A DNA stretch of 64,000 nucleotides from Shinisaurus crocodilurus (Eukaryota > Chordata > Lepidosauria > Squamata > Shinisauridae). Location of the stretch: positions 160,909,871 through 160,973,870 of the forward strand of contig CM037877.1 in assembly GCA_021292165.1 (NCBI GenBank), given 5' to 3'. This document shows, one piece after another, positions 44,128 to 53,831 of the stretch. Both the position numbers and the translations under genes were made by a program. The notes under the pieces are model-generated. The model was not told the origin of the DNA. It searched no databases and saw nothing but the letters and a program-made list of their open reading frames with translations. Every line of letters starts with the position of its first letter. Position 1 is the stretch's first letter.

Positions 44128-44420
44128 ATAGGCCATATCCAATACTGCTGCTGCACTCTCACTGTGCTGTCTGTTGCCCTGGCAGGACCCACCACGAGCA
44201 CAACAGGAACTAGCGCTTCTGACAGCAACTGTGGGAATGCGCGGGAATGCTTATTTCCTGAATGGGGCAGGTCAGCAGAGGTTGCAGAAAGGAGCTTCGC
44301 TGACCTGTCCCATTCAGGAAATTAACTGTTTGGTTCACTTCCAATTGCTGCTGGATCCTCTAGCTTCCTGTTGCAATAGCAGTGAGTACCGTTAGTACAC
44401 AGGCAGCGTTGGATACTGCC
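44128..44420. mobile_element. ATATCCAATACTGC-ended MITE
   Basis: GCCATATCCAATACTGCTGC on the left and, inverted, GGCAGTATCCAACGCTGCC on the right. The interior holds an inverted pair, CCTGAATGGGGCAGGTCAGC and GCTGACCTGTCCCATTCAGG. It lies inside the SINE body. The superfamily is unknown. Confidence 0.7.
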
Positions 44421-44515
44421 CCAGGGTCTCTCACAGGAGTCTTTCCGAGCCCTAGTTGGAGATGCCAGGGCATGAACCTGGGACCTTTTGCATCCAAAGT
44501 GTGTGCTGATTAGGG

Positions 44516-45411
44516 GGGTTGATATGGTATGATGAAAACTAAAATAACAAACATTTGAATGCATTAGTGGAAGATCAGAAAAAGGTGTCATTTTTCCTGC
44601 CTGCCCATCCTCCAAGCAACCGGGCACACACTTCTTTCCCGATGCACATTCCCCCTTAATACTATATTTGTCACACAGATCCTTCCTACTTGCCCATCTG
44701 GCATATAGATACTGTTTCCAAATTTGTCGTCCTTTATGTTCCAAAAGCCTATTTGACTTGAGATGTTTCCATAAAGAGGCGGAAAACCCTGCCAGAGTTT
44801 GATATACAGAACCGACGTCCCGTCTGCGTAGCATGCTGTTTTCTAATCAGGAAAAAGCAACACTGTCCTGCAGTGATTGCTGTTCTGCTCTTCTGACGAG
44901 GTGCACCCAAGTTACCTATATGGGCACCTGTAACACAGCAGCACAGGCAGAACAATCAAGTTCCGTGGTTAATTGTAGCCTTTGGATAATGAAATCCATT
45001 ACGCCGGTTTTCCAAATGGAAAGAGGCCGTTTATAGAGTGGCTGCCCCCAGCACTTGAGGGGCATCTGCTCTGACCTCCTGCACAAAACAGGCCATGATG
45101 GAACTTCGCCCGCTGATTCCTGCATATAGCCCATCACCAAGAAGCGATTGAATTAGAGCATACCTTTTAGTGCAGCATCCAAGCTCCATCTGCTTCCTTT
45201 GTAATCTATACTTGGAGCGTATCATGTGTCATGGCAACGCAGTTAATGGGCTTAGTCATCTCCTACGGAGTAACCTACACTAGGTGATAGATGGGCTGGG
45301 AAGTCCCATAAGCACGACTTCATTGAGTTGCCAGCAACTACTAGGAAGGCAGCACGAGCATGTAAGCTAACTAGGACCTTGGGTATTCTGGAGCACAGCT
45401 ATATTAGTCCA
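44516..45411. other. Unique-looking stretch
   Basis: No repeat terminus is found over about 900 bp, which is long for this window. TGGATAATGAAATCCATTAC near 44983 is a TAAT/ATTA homeodomain-like site. No open frame is convincing. Confidence 0.45.
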
Positions 45412-45687
45412 GGAGCAGGCAACCTTTTTGGGCCGTGGGCACATCTGGTAATTTGAGAGACCGTCCTGGGAACTAGCACAAAATGGCTGTCCTGGGAGGC
45501 ATGGCAAAGGACAAGTAACCTGCCCAAATGACTGAGTCAGAGGTAGGGTCTGAGCAATCCCAGCTGCCAGTAAGAAAATGTGTTAATTAAATTTTTAAAA
45601 AGAGTGGGAGGGGTAGGGCACCTTGGTGGGTGCCAAGAAAGGGGTCTGGGGGGCACACTGGTGCCCACAGTCATCACGTTGCCCACC
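45412..45687. mobile_element. CAGGAGCAGGCAACC hAT MITE
   Basis: CAGGAGCAGGCAACCTTTTT on the left and, inverted, CAGGGGTGGGCAACGTGATG on the right. A clear duplication is not visible. Its ends resemble those of the 2-kb insertion at 13495-15558. Confidence 0.75.
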
Positions 45688-45799
45688 CCTGCATAAATTG
45701 ATATTTCTGCCCTGTTTGCACCACAGATCTTGGAGTCTGTGGCTTCAGCAGCTCTTTCTCACATTTAGCCCCCTCCCCCATGATTTCCACAGGCAACCT

Positions 45800-45925
45800 A
45801 GTGTACTCCAGATACTTTGGACTACAACTCCCATCAGCCCCAGTCAGTATGGCCAATAGTAAGGAATAATGGGAGTTGTAATTCAAAACATCTGGAGGGA
45901 ACCAGGCTGCCTTTCCCTGCAGCAT
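45800..45925. mobile_element. Short hAT-type MITE
   Basis: CTTTGGACTACAACTCCCAT and ATGGGAGTTGTAATTCAAAA are the arms. The outer ends have decayed (GCAACCTAGTG and AACCAGGCTGCC). Confidence 0.8.
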
Positions 45926-46024
45926 CGAACCCCATCTTCATGGCTGAGCTCACTAGTTTGTGCCTTTGCCATTCAGTCAGCCATGGTCTCTAAATCCCAG
46001 TGTTTACTGGTGTTGTTCAAACTA

Positions 46025-46275
46025 GGGATATACGGATGTTGCAAAATCCATTCCGTCAACATTTCATGGAGTGTCAGGTGGCTTTTGTTCCATCCTCTGC
46101 TCATTGACAGAATCAGATTTTGTGGAAATGCGTTTCTGCGCAAATTTGCAAATTCCCAAAAATGCACAAATCCCACCAACATGCGCAATTCCTGAAAAAT
46201 GCACATTTTTGGTCAGTGTTTTTTTTTTAATTTTCCATATTTTTCTATGTCTAAATTTGCATAAAATTACAGAAG
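46025..46275. mobile_element. AT-rich TAGGGATG-type element, third copy
   Basis: CTAGGGATATACGGATGTTG and AAAATCCATTCCGTC mark the left end. The interior has AAATTTGCAAATTCCC and AAAATGCACAAATCCC words. The right boundary is uncertain. Confidence 0.55.
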
Positions 46276-46957
46276 GTAAAAGAACCAGTCTGCAAGTCTG
46301 TGGAATCCACGCGACTCGAGAAAAGCCAGTCTACTGCGGAATCTGCCAGGTGGATTCTTAGAAATATGAACCCATTTGAGTTGGTTGCAGATTTCTCCAT
46401 CATCCCTAGCAAACACACAGAGTTCTGAACCCCCTGGAAGTTTCAGTCATCCCTCTGATTGCTGCTAGGTTCCATTTTCTGTTTCTTGCCTCCATATATT
46501 GCATCAGTGCACCATCCCTCCCTGATGTTTTCTGGGTGGAGAGTTTTCTATGTATTCCCAAAAAGTGTCTGAGACAGAGAAAATGTCATAAGATGTCAGT
46601 CTTCCTTTGTGAGCTGAGTTCCCTAAACACATGTAAATTGAGCGGACATTGTTTAGTGGTACTGGCTTTACTCTGTCAGCAACTAATCACCTAGTAAGGT
46701 AGCGTATATTTTCTCAGAATAAAGGCCAATCTTTGCTAGAAAGTAACATGGGTGTACATGGGTGGGTACGTGTGTGTGTAGTATCTGGAGGGCCTCCTCT
46801 GATTTGTTTAATTATTTGCAACATGGGGAATGTATTAAAGCAAGGATTTAGCAATAGCCACACAGCTTCCATAATATCCAAGGAAGTAAACTGAATCTGA
46901 TGAACAAATCTATAGGATATACTGTGAACCAGGGCACAACAAGGATCTGTCTGAGCC
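46276..46957. other. No recognisable feature
   Basis: Unique-looking sequence with a short GT-rich patch near 46763-46775. Confidence 0.5.
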
Positions 46958-47200
46958 TCCTTTATTTATTTATTTCCTACATTTATATCCTGTCTTTCCT
47001 CCAAGGAACCAAAGGTGGCACACATAGTCCTCGTCCTCTCCATTTTATCCTCACAACAACCCTGTGAGGTAGGCTAGGCTGAATGTCAGTGACTGGTCCA
47101 AAACCACCCAGTGAGCTTCATGGCTGAGTGGGGGCGAGAACCCGGATCTCTTCAGTCCTAGTCCAACACTCTAACCACTATGCCACACTGGCTCTCTTTT
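46958..47200 (-). mobile_element. MIR/CORE-like tRNA-derived SINE, minus strand
   Basis: From the left: the TTTATTTATTTATTTCC tail, TCCTCACAACAACCCTGTGA, AAACCACCCAGTGAGCTTCA, and the head CCACTATGCCACACTGGC (inverted A box). It is full length and little decayed. Confidence 0.88.
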
Positions 47201-47296
47201 TCTTCCAGTTACATGGGCAACCCCAAAATATATTGGAGGCAGAAAATCCAAATGGCACGTCCCATCCCTCACCAATTAATATAAAGCACAATCCAA

Positions 47297-47445
47297 GGAT
47301 GGGTGAGAATTTCATTTCAGTTCTGTTTCGTTAAGAATTTAGCAAAACTTGCAATGTTCTCCATATCTGGGACAAAAGGGGGTTGAGATTTTTTAAAAAG
47401 TCAAATGTGGGAGAAACCAAAATGGACAGATTCCTGCATCCAGGC
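47297..47445. mobile_element. GATGGGTGAGAATTTC MITE, copy 1
   Basis: AGGATGGGTGAGAATTTC on the left faces, inverted, GGATGCAGGAATCTGTCC on the right. The interior AGAATTTAGCAAAACTTGC is shared with 47643 and 29778. Confidence 0.8.
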
Positions 47446-47642
47446 CCAGGGCTTTGAGTGCTTAGCTCTGAAAGGTCTGGGTTTGAGTCCCTGTGTATTC
47501 AACCATGTTAGTGCTGACTTTGGGTTGCCACCTCTTTATTTTCTGACCAGCGCCTCATCTTTAACAGCTGTATGACAGGCCGGTATAACATGGTCTTCTC
47601 AATACTGGGAATAACTGTACCTATTGAATTTGGGCTGCTGCA
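47446..47642. other. Spacer between two related MITEs
   Basis: No feature recognised. The two flanking MITEs have the same orientation. Confidence 0.5.
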
Positions 47643-47790
47643 GATGGGTGAGAAATTCCTTTCAGTTCATTTTTGATAAGAATTTACCAAAATGTGCCAA
47701 GTCCTTCATATCTGGGAGAGAAGGAAGTTGAGATTTTTAAAAAATCCGAAGGCAGGAGAAAGTGAAACTGACAAATTTGCCCATCCCTAC
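47643..47790. mobile_element. GATGGGTGAGAATTTC MITE, copy 2
   Basis: CAGATGGGTGAGAAATTCC on the left and, inverted, GTAGGGATGGGCAAATTTG on the right. Interior TAAGAATTTACCAAAATG. The ends relate it to the TAGGGATG class. Confidence 0.85.
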
Positions 47791-47852
47791 GACTCCACTG
47801 AGAAGTTCTCCCATACAACCCTGATTGAAATGAATGCAACATCTCAGCAGGT

Positions 47853-48031
47853 CTGATCTCTCTGTGGTACAGTACGTGCTTTGCATGCAGCAGTCATGGC
47901 ATCTCTAGGTAGGGCTAGGAAAGAATCCTGCCTGAAACCCTGGAAAGCCACTACCAGTCAGTGTCAACAATACCAGGCTAGATGGACCAAGGGTCTGACT
48001 CAGTATAAGGCAGCTTCCTGTGTTCCTATGT
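47853..48031 (+). mobile_element. tRNA-Ala-like SINE with CR1 tail
   Basis: TGTGGTACAGTACGTGCTTT and GCATGCAG come from the A box and anticodon side of tRNA-Ala, then TGGCATCTCTAGGTAGGGC. The body is CCTGAAACCCTGGAAAGCC. The tail is CTAGATGGACCAAGGGTCTG and CAGCTTCCTGTGTTCCTATG, matching the end of the CR1 at 25452. The B box is damaged, so it is a dead copy. Confidence 0.88.
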
Positions 48032-48032
48032 T

Positions 48033-48124
48033 TGTTTGTTTGTTTATTTATTATATTTATGAATCGCCCATCTGGCCAGACATTGGCCACTCTGAGCAAT
48101 GTATAGTCCAATAAAATACAGGGG

Positions 48125-48155
<31 letters not shown>

Positions 48156-48200
48156 AAAACACAATTAAAAACAGTACAAAACTTAAAAATCCTATTTATA
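48033..48200 (-). mobile_element. L2-type LINE 3' end, minus strand
   Basis: Minus strand: GGCCAGATGGGCGATTCATA then ATATAATAAATAAACAAAC, matching the 3' end of the element at 61490-62062 (CCAGATGGGCGATTCACAAA). It directly abuts the SINE tail. Confidence 0.78.
48127..48149. repeat. (CA)n microsatellite
   Basis: A CA run inside the L2 fragment. Confidence 0.95.
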
Positions 48201-48285
48201 ATCCTATTTATGTTCCTAATTAATGGTCCCCAAACACCTCAGTCTCGGACAGCCACCTCACCTTGGCTCATAGCAGGTGCCCCAG

Positions 48286-48488
48286 CATGGGTTGGATCCA
48301 GATTTACATTGTATCAACTGTGCTGGTGGAAGTGCACGTCCCCACCCCTCCCTTCCCATGCCAGCCCCTCCAGCCCACAGAAAATACTACACAGACCCTG
48401 CTGAATGGGGGGAGCTGTGTGTGTGTGGTTGGGGAGAGATCCCCCCAAATTTGATGTTATTTACAAAACAATATCTGAGACCACACTG
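48286..48488 (+). mobile_element. GGGTTGGATCCA DNA element, left part
   Basis: TGGGTTGGATCCAGATTTAC, then CAACTGTGCTGGTGGAAGTG, resembles 30398-30600. It was interrupted or truncated where the next hAT element begins, and its right end is not found beyond that element. Confidence 0.6.
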
Positions 48489-49452
48489 CCGGATGGGAAT
48501 CGGACTCGAAGACTCACCGTGATCGGACGATCCCCCTCTACCGACTCGGACTCGAGTCCTATTTTAATGGGACTGCGACGGGACTCGAGCCAAGAACTCT
48601 TAACATCCTGGGCTGTGCAGAAGGATGGAGAGGAGCTGTGATTGCGGCGAAGAGCCATGAAGCGAGGTGTGCCGGCTCGGCCACTTGGACAGCTACCAGA
48701 GTGCAGCCCCACATGTGTCCCAATTTATTTTGATTGATGTGTTGTACTTTGAGAGGCAGAAGAAGGACCTGAGATTACTCTGTGTGGCTGCTCTGAGTGT
48801 GTTTCTGGTTCCAGCAAGTTCATCACCAGTGCAGCGGGTGTTCAGTGAGGGTGGAATTGTGATGAGATCTCACCGTTCCAGAATGGGGGCCAAACATTTA
48901 GAAAAAATCATGTTCCTCAAATGCAACATGGATAAGTTTTAGGAAGTACAGCAAGTTTATTTTTTTAAATCATTTTTCTAAAATGCAACCTTTCAGACAT
49001 TTTGGGTTTGGCTGCCTCTGCCTGCCTGTCTAGGGTTCCCAGCCTCCTCTGCCTGCCTGGTCTCTTCTTGACCAGTTCAACAGTTGAATTGTCCAAGACA
49101 AACGCCTCTGCCTGCCGCTTTGGGGTTCCCTGCCTCCTCTGCCTGCCTGGTTATTTTGGGTTTTTCTGCCTGGTCTGTTCTTGCCAAAATCAGTTGCAGA
49201 GTTTTGAAATAAAAAGGCACACTTGTGCCTAGAATTTATTTAAACCACACATCTGAAGTAGCCTTATTTTGTTGGGGAAAAAACCCATTGATTTTAATAG
49301 GGACTCGTGGAGTCTGCTTTGGGAGTGACTTGTGACTCGTGACTCGTGAGTCACCATTTTGGACCAAGGACTCAGACTCGGACTCGAGACTCTGGCCCAA
49401 AGACTCATGACTCGACTCGTGACTTGAGACCAAGGACTCTTCAACATCCCTG
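48489..49452 (+). mobile_element. GACTCG-rich hAT element, copy 2
   Basis: Flanked by a perfect 8-bp duplication CCACACTG (48481-48488 and 49453-49460). The right half (48790-49452) is nearly identical to copy 1. The left 240 bp differ from copy 1 mainly by scattered one- or two-base deletions. The left end reads CCGGATGGG rather than CAGGGATGGGG. It retains about 50 bp of transposase (near 48735-48790) that copy 1 lacks. Confidence 0.92.
48790..48942 (+). pseudogene. hAT transposase C-terminal remnant in copy 2
   Basis: The frame has VPASSSPVQRVFSEGG and KIMFLKCNMDKF with the same stop as copy 1. Upstream residues FERQKKDLRLLCVAA extend it further than in copy 1. The ER of the hATC motif is QR here. 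Confidence 0.83.
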
Positions 49453-49460
49453 CCACACTG

Positions 49461-50024
49461 TACCGAGCACTATTTCTGTGTAGTCCACTGAAGGCAATGC
49501 CAAATTCCCATTGGACTGGATTGCAGCCACCAGTCGGTAGTGATGGGATGATGAGCATCTATCTAGCGTTATTTCAAGGCCGTCTTTCCCAGTCGTGCTC
49601 AGAACTGGGCTCTGGAAACCACCTCATTTTCTCCCAAATGTCTCAGTTTATTCTGAGCCAAATTCTGAGCTAAATCAGACCCTGTCATGCCCCAATTATG
49701 TTAAGTAATTGGAGCACAATGGGATCCAATCTAACTTCAAAAGTCCTGCCCACACCACACCACACGACCAGCTCCATGAGCCTCCAAACCATCTCCTTCT
49801 GACTCACCCACTTGCTTGATAATGGAATGGAGGAAGGAAGGTCTCCCTCTCCCTCCTCCAACACCTGCCATTTTGCGATGATTGTGACACAGGGACCAGC
49901 AGCACTTGGAAATATTTGGGCTCTGATATGGGAGAGAGGGATGGTGGAAAGACAGAGAGATTGACTTCTTCTCTGGCTCAGATTAAAATCCAAGCTGTAG
50001 AAGAACTTTGGGAGTCATAATTCT
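49461..50024. other. No recognisable feature
   Basis: Unique-looking sequence. Confidence 0.5.
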
Positions 50025-50276
50025 TTGCATTTAAGGCAAGCATCACAATCCTCCAAGCTGGATTTGCTTAGGATGAAGGCAAACAGGCTGAAACTTAATC
50101 CAGACAAGATGGTGGTGTTGTGGGCAGGAAAACCAACCTATCTGGATGGAGGTGTGGAATCAGTCCTGGATGGGGTTGCAGTCCCGCTGATGGACCAGCT
50201 TCACAGCTTGGGAGTCCTCCTCAGTTTTGCGCCATCTGTGGGAGCATGCACGGCGGCAGTAGTAGGAGTGCCGTGA
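50025..50276 (+). pseudogene. L2 LINE reverse-transcriptase remnant
   Basis: The frame has MKANRLKLNPDKMVVLWAGK, then VLDGVAVPLMDQLHSLGVLL. This is the conserved L2/CR1-clade stretch just after the catalytic palm (W...N.LKLN.DKTE, then SLGV.LD). It is 5' and 3' truncated. Confidence 0.85.
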
Positions 50277-50335
50277 AATATGAAAATCAGCAACGTCACT
50301 AGCAATACACAAATAAAAAGGCTCAGGAGGATAAG

Positions 50336-51097
50336 CAGTGATGCAGCAAGGAAATTTTAGATCCTGGACTTAATACTCTTACAAGGTTCCCCTGTAGACG
50401 GCTGTGTGTATATTACTTCAATTGTGAAGCACACAAGTAACGTCCCCACCACACCATTCCATGCTTTACAACTGCTTATACATTCCTAATATGTTAAAGC
50501 TCCCCTGCAAAAAACGCACACCTGTTTGCCACCCTGATAATAAAAAAAAGAAATACTCTGAGCATGTGCACTTCCACATTTTAAAGTCAATTAAACCAGA
50601 GCACCACGCTGGCTACAGGAATAAAATGGGGTTTTGCCCCTGCTGTCTTGATTTACTTGGGGATCAGCACCATTTTATTGTAGAAAAAGATATTTTTTAA
50701 AGTAAAGATAATAAAATGAGTAACTGTAACTGTGCACATACCTGCCCAGCTACATCCCACTATAAAATGTATTTAAGGGTACAATCCTATGCATGTTTAG
50801 ACAGAAAAAAAAGGCCTACAACCCCCAGCATGCCCTAGCCAGCATAGCTGGCTGGGGCATGCTGGGAGTTGTAGGCCTTTTTTTCTGTCTAAACATGCAT
50901 AGGATTGCGCCCTTAAAAATAAGAAGAAAGAAAGGATGCTGCAGCAAACAACGTCAGTCCTAGGGTGGGTGGGAAGGCAGGTACTAACACTGGACCTGAT
51001 TCCATTGCATGCTGCTGTCTGGGTGGTCATTTGGGTGGCCACTGGACTGCAGGGCCCTGGACATAAGCCATGAGGTCCAGCCCTAGCTGCACTACTG
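50336..51097. mobile_element. CAGTGGTGCAGCTA hAT element, copy A
   Basis: CAGTGATGCAGCAAGG on the left faces, inverted, CAGTAGTGCAGCTAGGGC on the right. The flanks AGGATAAG (50328-50335) and GAAATAAG (51098-51105) share five of eight bases. The interior (CCATTCCATGCTTTACAACT, ACTCTGAGCATGTGCAC, ACTGCAGGGCCCTGGACAT) matches copy B at 54318. It contains a nested palindrome at 50777-50912. Confidence 0.82.
50777..50912. mobile_element. TTAA-flanked palindromic MITE (piggyBac-like)
   Basis: The near-perfect palindrome begins GGGTACAATCCTATGCATG and ends CATGCATAGGATTGCGCCC. The centre is GCCAGCATAGCTGGC. TTAA lies on both sides (50773-50776 and 50913-50916), the piggyBac target duplication. It is absent from the matching place in copy B of the host hAT, confirming insertion after that family spread. 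Confidence 0.9.
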
Positions 51098-51259
51098 GAA
51101 ATAAGTAGTAAAATAAAACCAAAACCATGAGGGCCAGTGTGGTGTAGTGGTTAGAGCACTGGACTGGGACTTGGGAGATCTGGGTTCTAGTCCCCACTCG
51201 GCCATGAAGCTCACTGGGTCATTTGGGGCCAGTCACTGACTCTCAGCCTAACCCACCTC

Positions 51260-51656
51260 TAGTGGTGGGTGATCCTCCCACCACCCAACTAGCTGGGCAC
51301 TCGGTGAGCGCTGCTGCTGTGCCTGCCGAGCCGGGCCGAACACTGGCCAAGCCGCTCACTTTTCCTGCTAGAGTGCTTTTTTGTGTAGAACATGGCATAA
51401 GATACATTAAAAGTGGCTGCGATTTGTGCGATTTGCACAAATTGCAGCCATTTTTAATGTCATGCCATTTTCTACATAAAAAGTGCTCCAGCGGGAACCC
51501 GGAAGTCGCTTCCCAATCCCCGGCTCAGCTCAGGAGAACACGAGTCAAGCCAGAAAAGCAGGTAGGTTGAGCAGAGCTCGGGGGGTGGGTCGAGCCCAGT
51601 GAGTTCGCCACCGGACTTCCACACACACCCCAAATGAGATCCGCAAACATCCCTAC
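51260..51656. mobile_element. Palindromic MITE inserted in the SINE
   Basis: The SINE is interrupted between CCCACCTC and GCTAACTC, which look like a diverged 8-bp duplication of the SINE's own sequence. The right end, inverted, is TAGGGATGTTTGCGGATC. A long inner palindrome near 51370-51482 pairs AGTGGCTGCGATTTGTGC with GCACAAATTGCAGCCATT. Confidence 0.78.
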
Positions 51657-51748
51657 GCTAACTCACAGGGTTCTTGTGAGGATAAAATGGAGAGGAGGAG
51701 AATCATGTAAGTGCCTTGGGTTCCTTGCAGGAGGAAAAAAAGTCAGGA

Positions 51749-51799
<51 letters not shown>
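51749..51799. repeat. (AAT)n microsatellite
   Basis: About 16 AAT units grown at the 3' end of the SINE. Confidence 0.95.
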
Positions 51800-52840
51800 C
51801 GTCGTCTACAAATAAGCAGGCTAGTTTTCTTCCTCTCTGCTGTTTCAGACTATCCGTTCTTGCACAGTACTAAATGCCAAAGATGGCAAGTGTGGATTGA
51901 GTAACCTCAGAAATTACAACGTCACAGGCCTTCCTGCACAACTCGTGACCAAGCCAAACGCTGCCCACCAGCCATGTGTCTTTTGTTTTCACTGCCTGCC
52001 AGGGGGGCGGGGCGGGGGGAGGTAGTGAACCACCTGGCAGTCTATTATACTGGCCTGCTATGGAAAATGTACCTGAATGATGCCATGCCATCTGTGCTCC
52101 CCAATTAACTTACTCTAGAGTAGTGCTTTTGGATTCAATGCGAGTAAGGACTTTGCAAGGCACACACCTCACTGATACCGAACGGAAGTCGGAGACACTG
52201 AAGTGTGTGCTTCTGCCGGCTGCAATACAGGGCATGCCTCAAAATGGGTAGGCAGCTATACAGCACTTGCCATCTTTTATCCCCCGAGTCCACCTTGTAA
52301 TAGCGCCGGTATCCATGTGCAACAGATATTGTTGTGCACTGAGCTGGAAGATAATAAATAGGTCTGAGATTATGATTTACAGAAGGGTGTTTGGAACTCC
52401 TTGAACCAGTAGGGAAAGAAAATGGTGCTGGTACAAGCTGTCAACCTCACAATTGTTTGCTTCCCGCCTCTCTCCGGAGGGCAATTTCTCCCAAGATGTA
52501 GCTTGTTTCTTGTCTCATCATCTGGAAATACTCAAATCGGTGGAACCGTGGTTAATTACCAAAATGGCTGATCCACACATTCTTGGCTGTCGGATTCCTC
52601 CCCACACTTATTGTTGTTGTTTTTTCCTCTGAAAGGATTTTTCCTAAGCGATGAAATAATTCACATTAATGCAGACAGCAGACAGAATACTTTCACGATT
52701 ATTTCCAGTTGTTTTTAAAGGATGGCTTATTTAAAATGCATTACTTTCTGTGTGGGTGTTTTTGTGTTGTATGCATGCATGCAAGGGGGGGCATTATATT
52801 TCTCCATAGATTCTGAATGAATTCATATTAACAAGAAATA
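51800..52840. other. Unique-looking stretch
   Basis: No repeat is recognised over about 1 kb. The part around 52560-52745 (ATAATTCACATTAATGC, TTTAAAATGCATTAC) has homeodomain/POU-like words. There is no coding evidence. Confidence 0.45.
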
Positions 52841-52874
52841 AGGAAGGAAGGAAGGAAGGAAGGAAGGAAGGAAG
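52841..52874. repeat. (GGAA)n microsatellite
   Basis: About eight GGAA units, a potential ETS-factor tandem site. Confidence 0.95.
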
Positions 52875-52934
52875 AAAAGAAAAGATCATAGCCAAGCTAG
52901 ATATATATTCTGAAGCGAAGGCTGCAGACCTGCT

Positions 52935-53010
52935 CTCATTTATTGGGAAGTAAGTCCCATTGAAATAAATGGGGCTTACTTTTGAGTAGGCATTGAATTG
53001 TGCTGTATGT
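52935..53010. mobile_element. Short TGCAATCCTAT-family MITE, decayed ends
   Basis: GGGAAGTAAGTCCCATTGAA and ATGGGGCTTACTTTTGAGTA are the arms of the family seen at 27955. Confidence 0.75.
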
Positions 53011-53117
53011 ATTGAATTGTGCTGTATGGCTCATAGGTACCGTACTTTCTCAACATCCCCCCCCCCCCATAATAGGAATTAGATCAGCTATTCCACACTA
53101 TAAGACATTTGCACTTT

Positions 53118-53221
53118 GGGTGCAATCCTCTGCATGTTTAGCCAGGAAAAGAGTCCTACAACTGGGGAATGCTGGGAGTTGTAGGACTTTATTCTGTCTA
53201 AACATGCATAGGATTGCACCC
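53118..53221. mobile_element. Palindromic MITE related to 50777
   Basis: GGGTGCAATCCTCTGCATG and CATGCATAGGATTGCACCC are the ends. Inner arms are GAGTCCTACAACTGGGG and GGGAGTTGTAGGAC. The flanks CTTT and TTTA are a decayed TTAA at best. Confidence 0.85.
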
Positions 53222-53569
53222 TTTAATGCTTGACAGCCATATATGGGGCTGTCTATTTGCAATCAGTTTGTGAAATGCAGTGCTCCTCTGCAACTGCAAG
53301 GCCTTCCTCACAACAGCACAGAGGGGTTCTCTACGTGAGGCATTTACTGTGCACTCATCGTGATCCCTCACTCATGGTAGTTTGCAGATGCTTTACATGG
53401 TGTCATCATCCTCCAGAGTCTTTTCTGTGCTTTCCGAGCATTTCCGCTGCTTTTTGAGTGAGGAATACGTAGTATTATCTGGAAATGGTGGGATGAACCA
53501 AAAGGATAAGCTCATGTATTTTCGCAATTCCACTATACTGCAGCACCACCTTGTGGTTGTGTAATGGAA
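53222..53569. other. No recognisable feature
   Basis: Unique-looking sequence. Confidence 0.5.
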
Positions 53570-53571
53570 TA

Positions 53572-53829
53572 CAGTAATACCTTGGATTGCAAGCATAATT
53601 CGTTCCGGAACCGTGTTTGTAATCCAAAACACTCTTATATCAAAGCGAGTCTGTGGCAGGCATGAGCGGGGCAGATGTCGGCCTGCTACGCCCACTCGAG
53701 GCGAGCGGTTACATCCCTACACTTGTCTTGCAAGACCTTGCTCGTTTATCAAGTCAAAAAAAATTAAAAAATTTGCTTGTCTTGCAAAACGCTCTCAGAC
53801 CAAGTTACTTGCAATCCAAGGTATTACTG
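53572..53829. mobile_element. pogo/Tigger-like MITE with TA duplication
   Basis: CAGTAATACCTTGGATTGCA on the left is inverted as TGCAATCCAAGGTATTACTG on the right (20 bp perfect). TA flanks it at 53570-53571 and 53830-53831. This fits the Tigger branch of Tc1/mariner. The interior contains TTGCAAGAC words in both orientations. Confidence 0.9.
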
Positions 53830-53831
53830 TA

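Larger units (their letters stand above)
43760..44515 (-). mobile_element. tRNA-Ala-like SINE, minus, hit by two insertions
   Basis: The tail is at 43760-43787 and continues at about 44080-44127 (CATTGGTCCATTTTGCTCAG). The body and tRNA head are at about 44420-44515 (minus: GGTCCCAGGTTCATGCCC, then TGGCATCTCCA, matching the 3' half of tRNA-Ala). Two DNA elements (43788-44071 and about 44128-44420) interrupt it. Confidence 0.85.
51128..51799 (+). mobile_element. MIR/CORE-like tRNA SINE, split by a MITE
   Basis: Head: GGCCAGTGTGGTGTAGTGG (A box), TGGGTTCTAGTCCCC (B box). The body runs to 51259 and resumes at 51657 (GCTAACTCACAGGGTTCTTG). The tail GTAAGTGCCTTGGGTTCC is L2-like and ends in an AAT microsatellite. 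Confidence 0.9.

Noticed and set aside
47853..47925. Functional tRNA-Ala gene
   Set aside because: The B-box region is deleted or altered and the sequence continues into a SINE body and CR1-like tail.
51716..51904. Poly-N frame
   Set aside because: A translation of the AAT microsatellite at a SINE tail.
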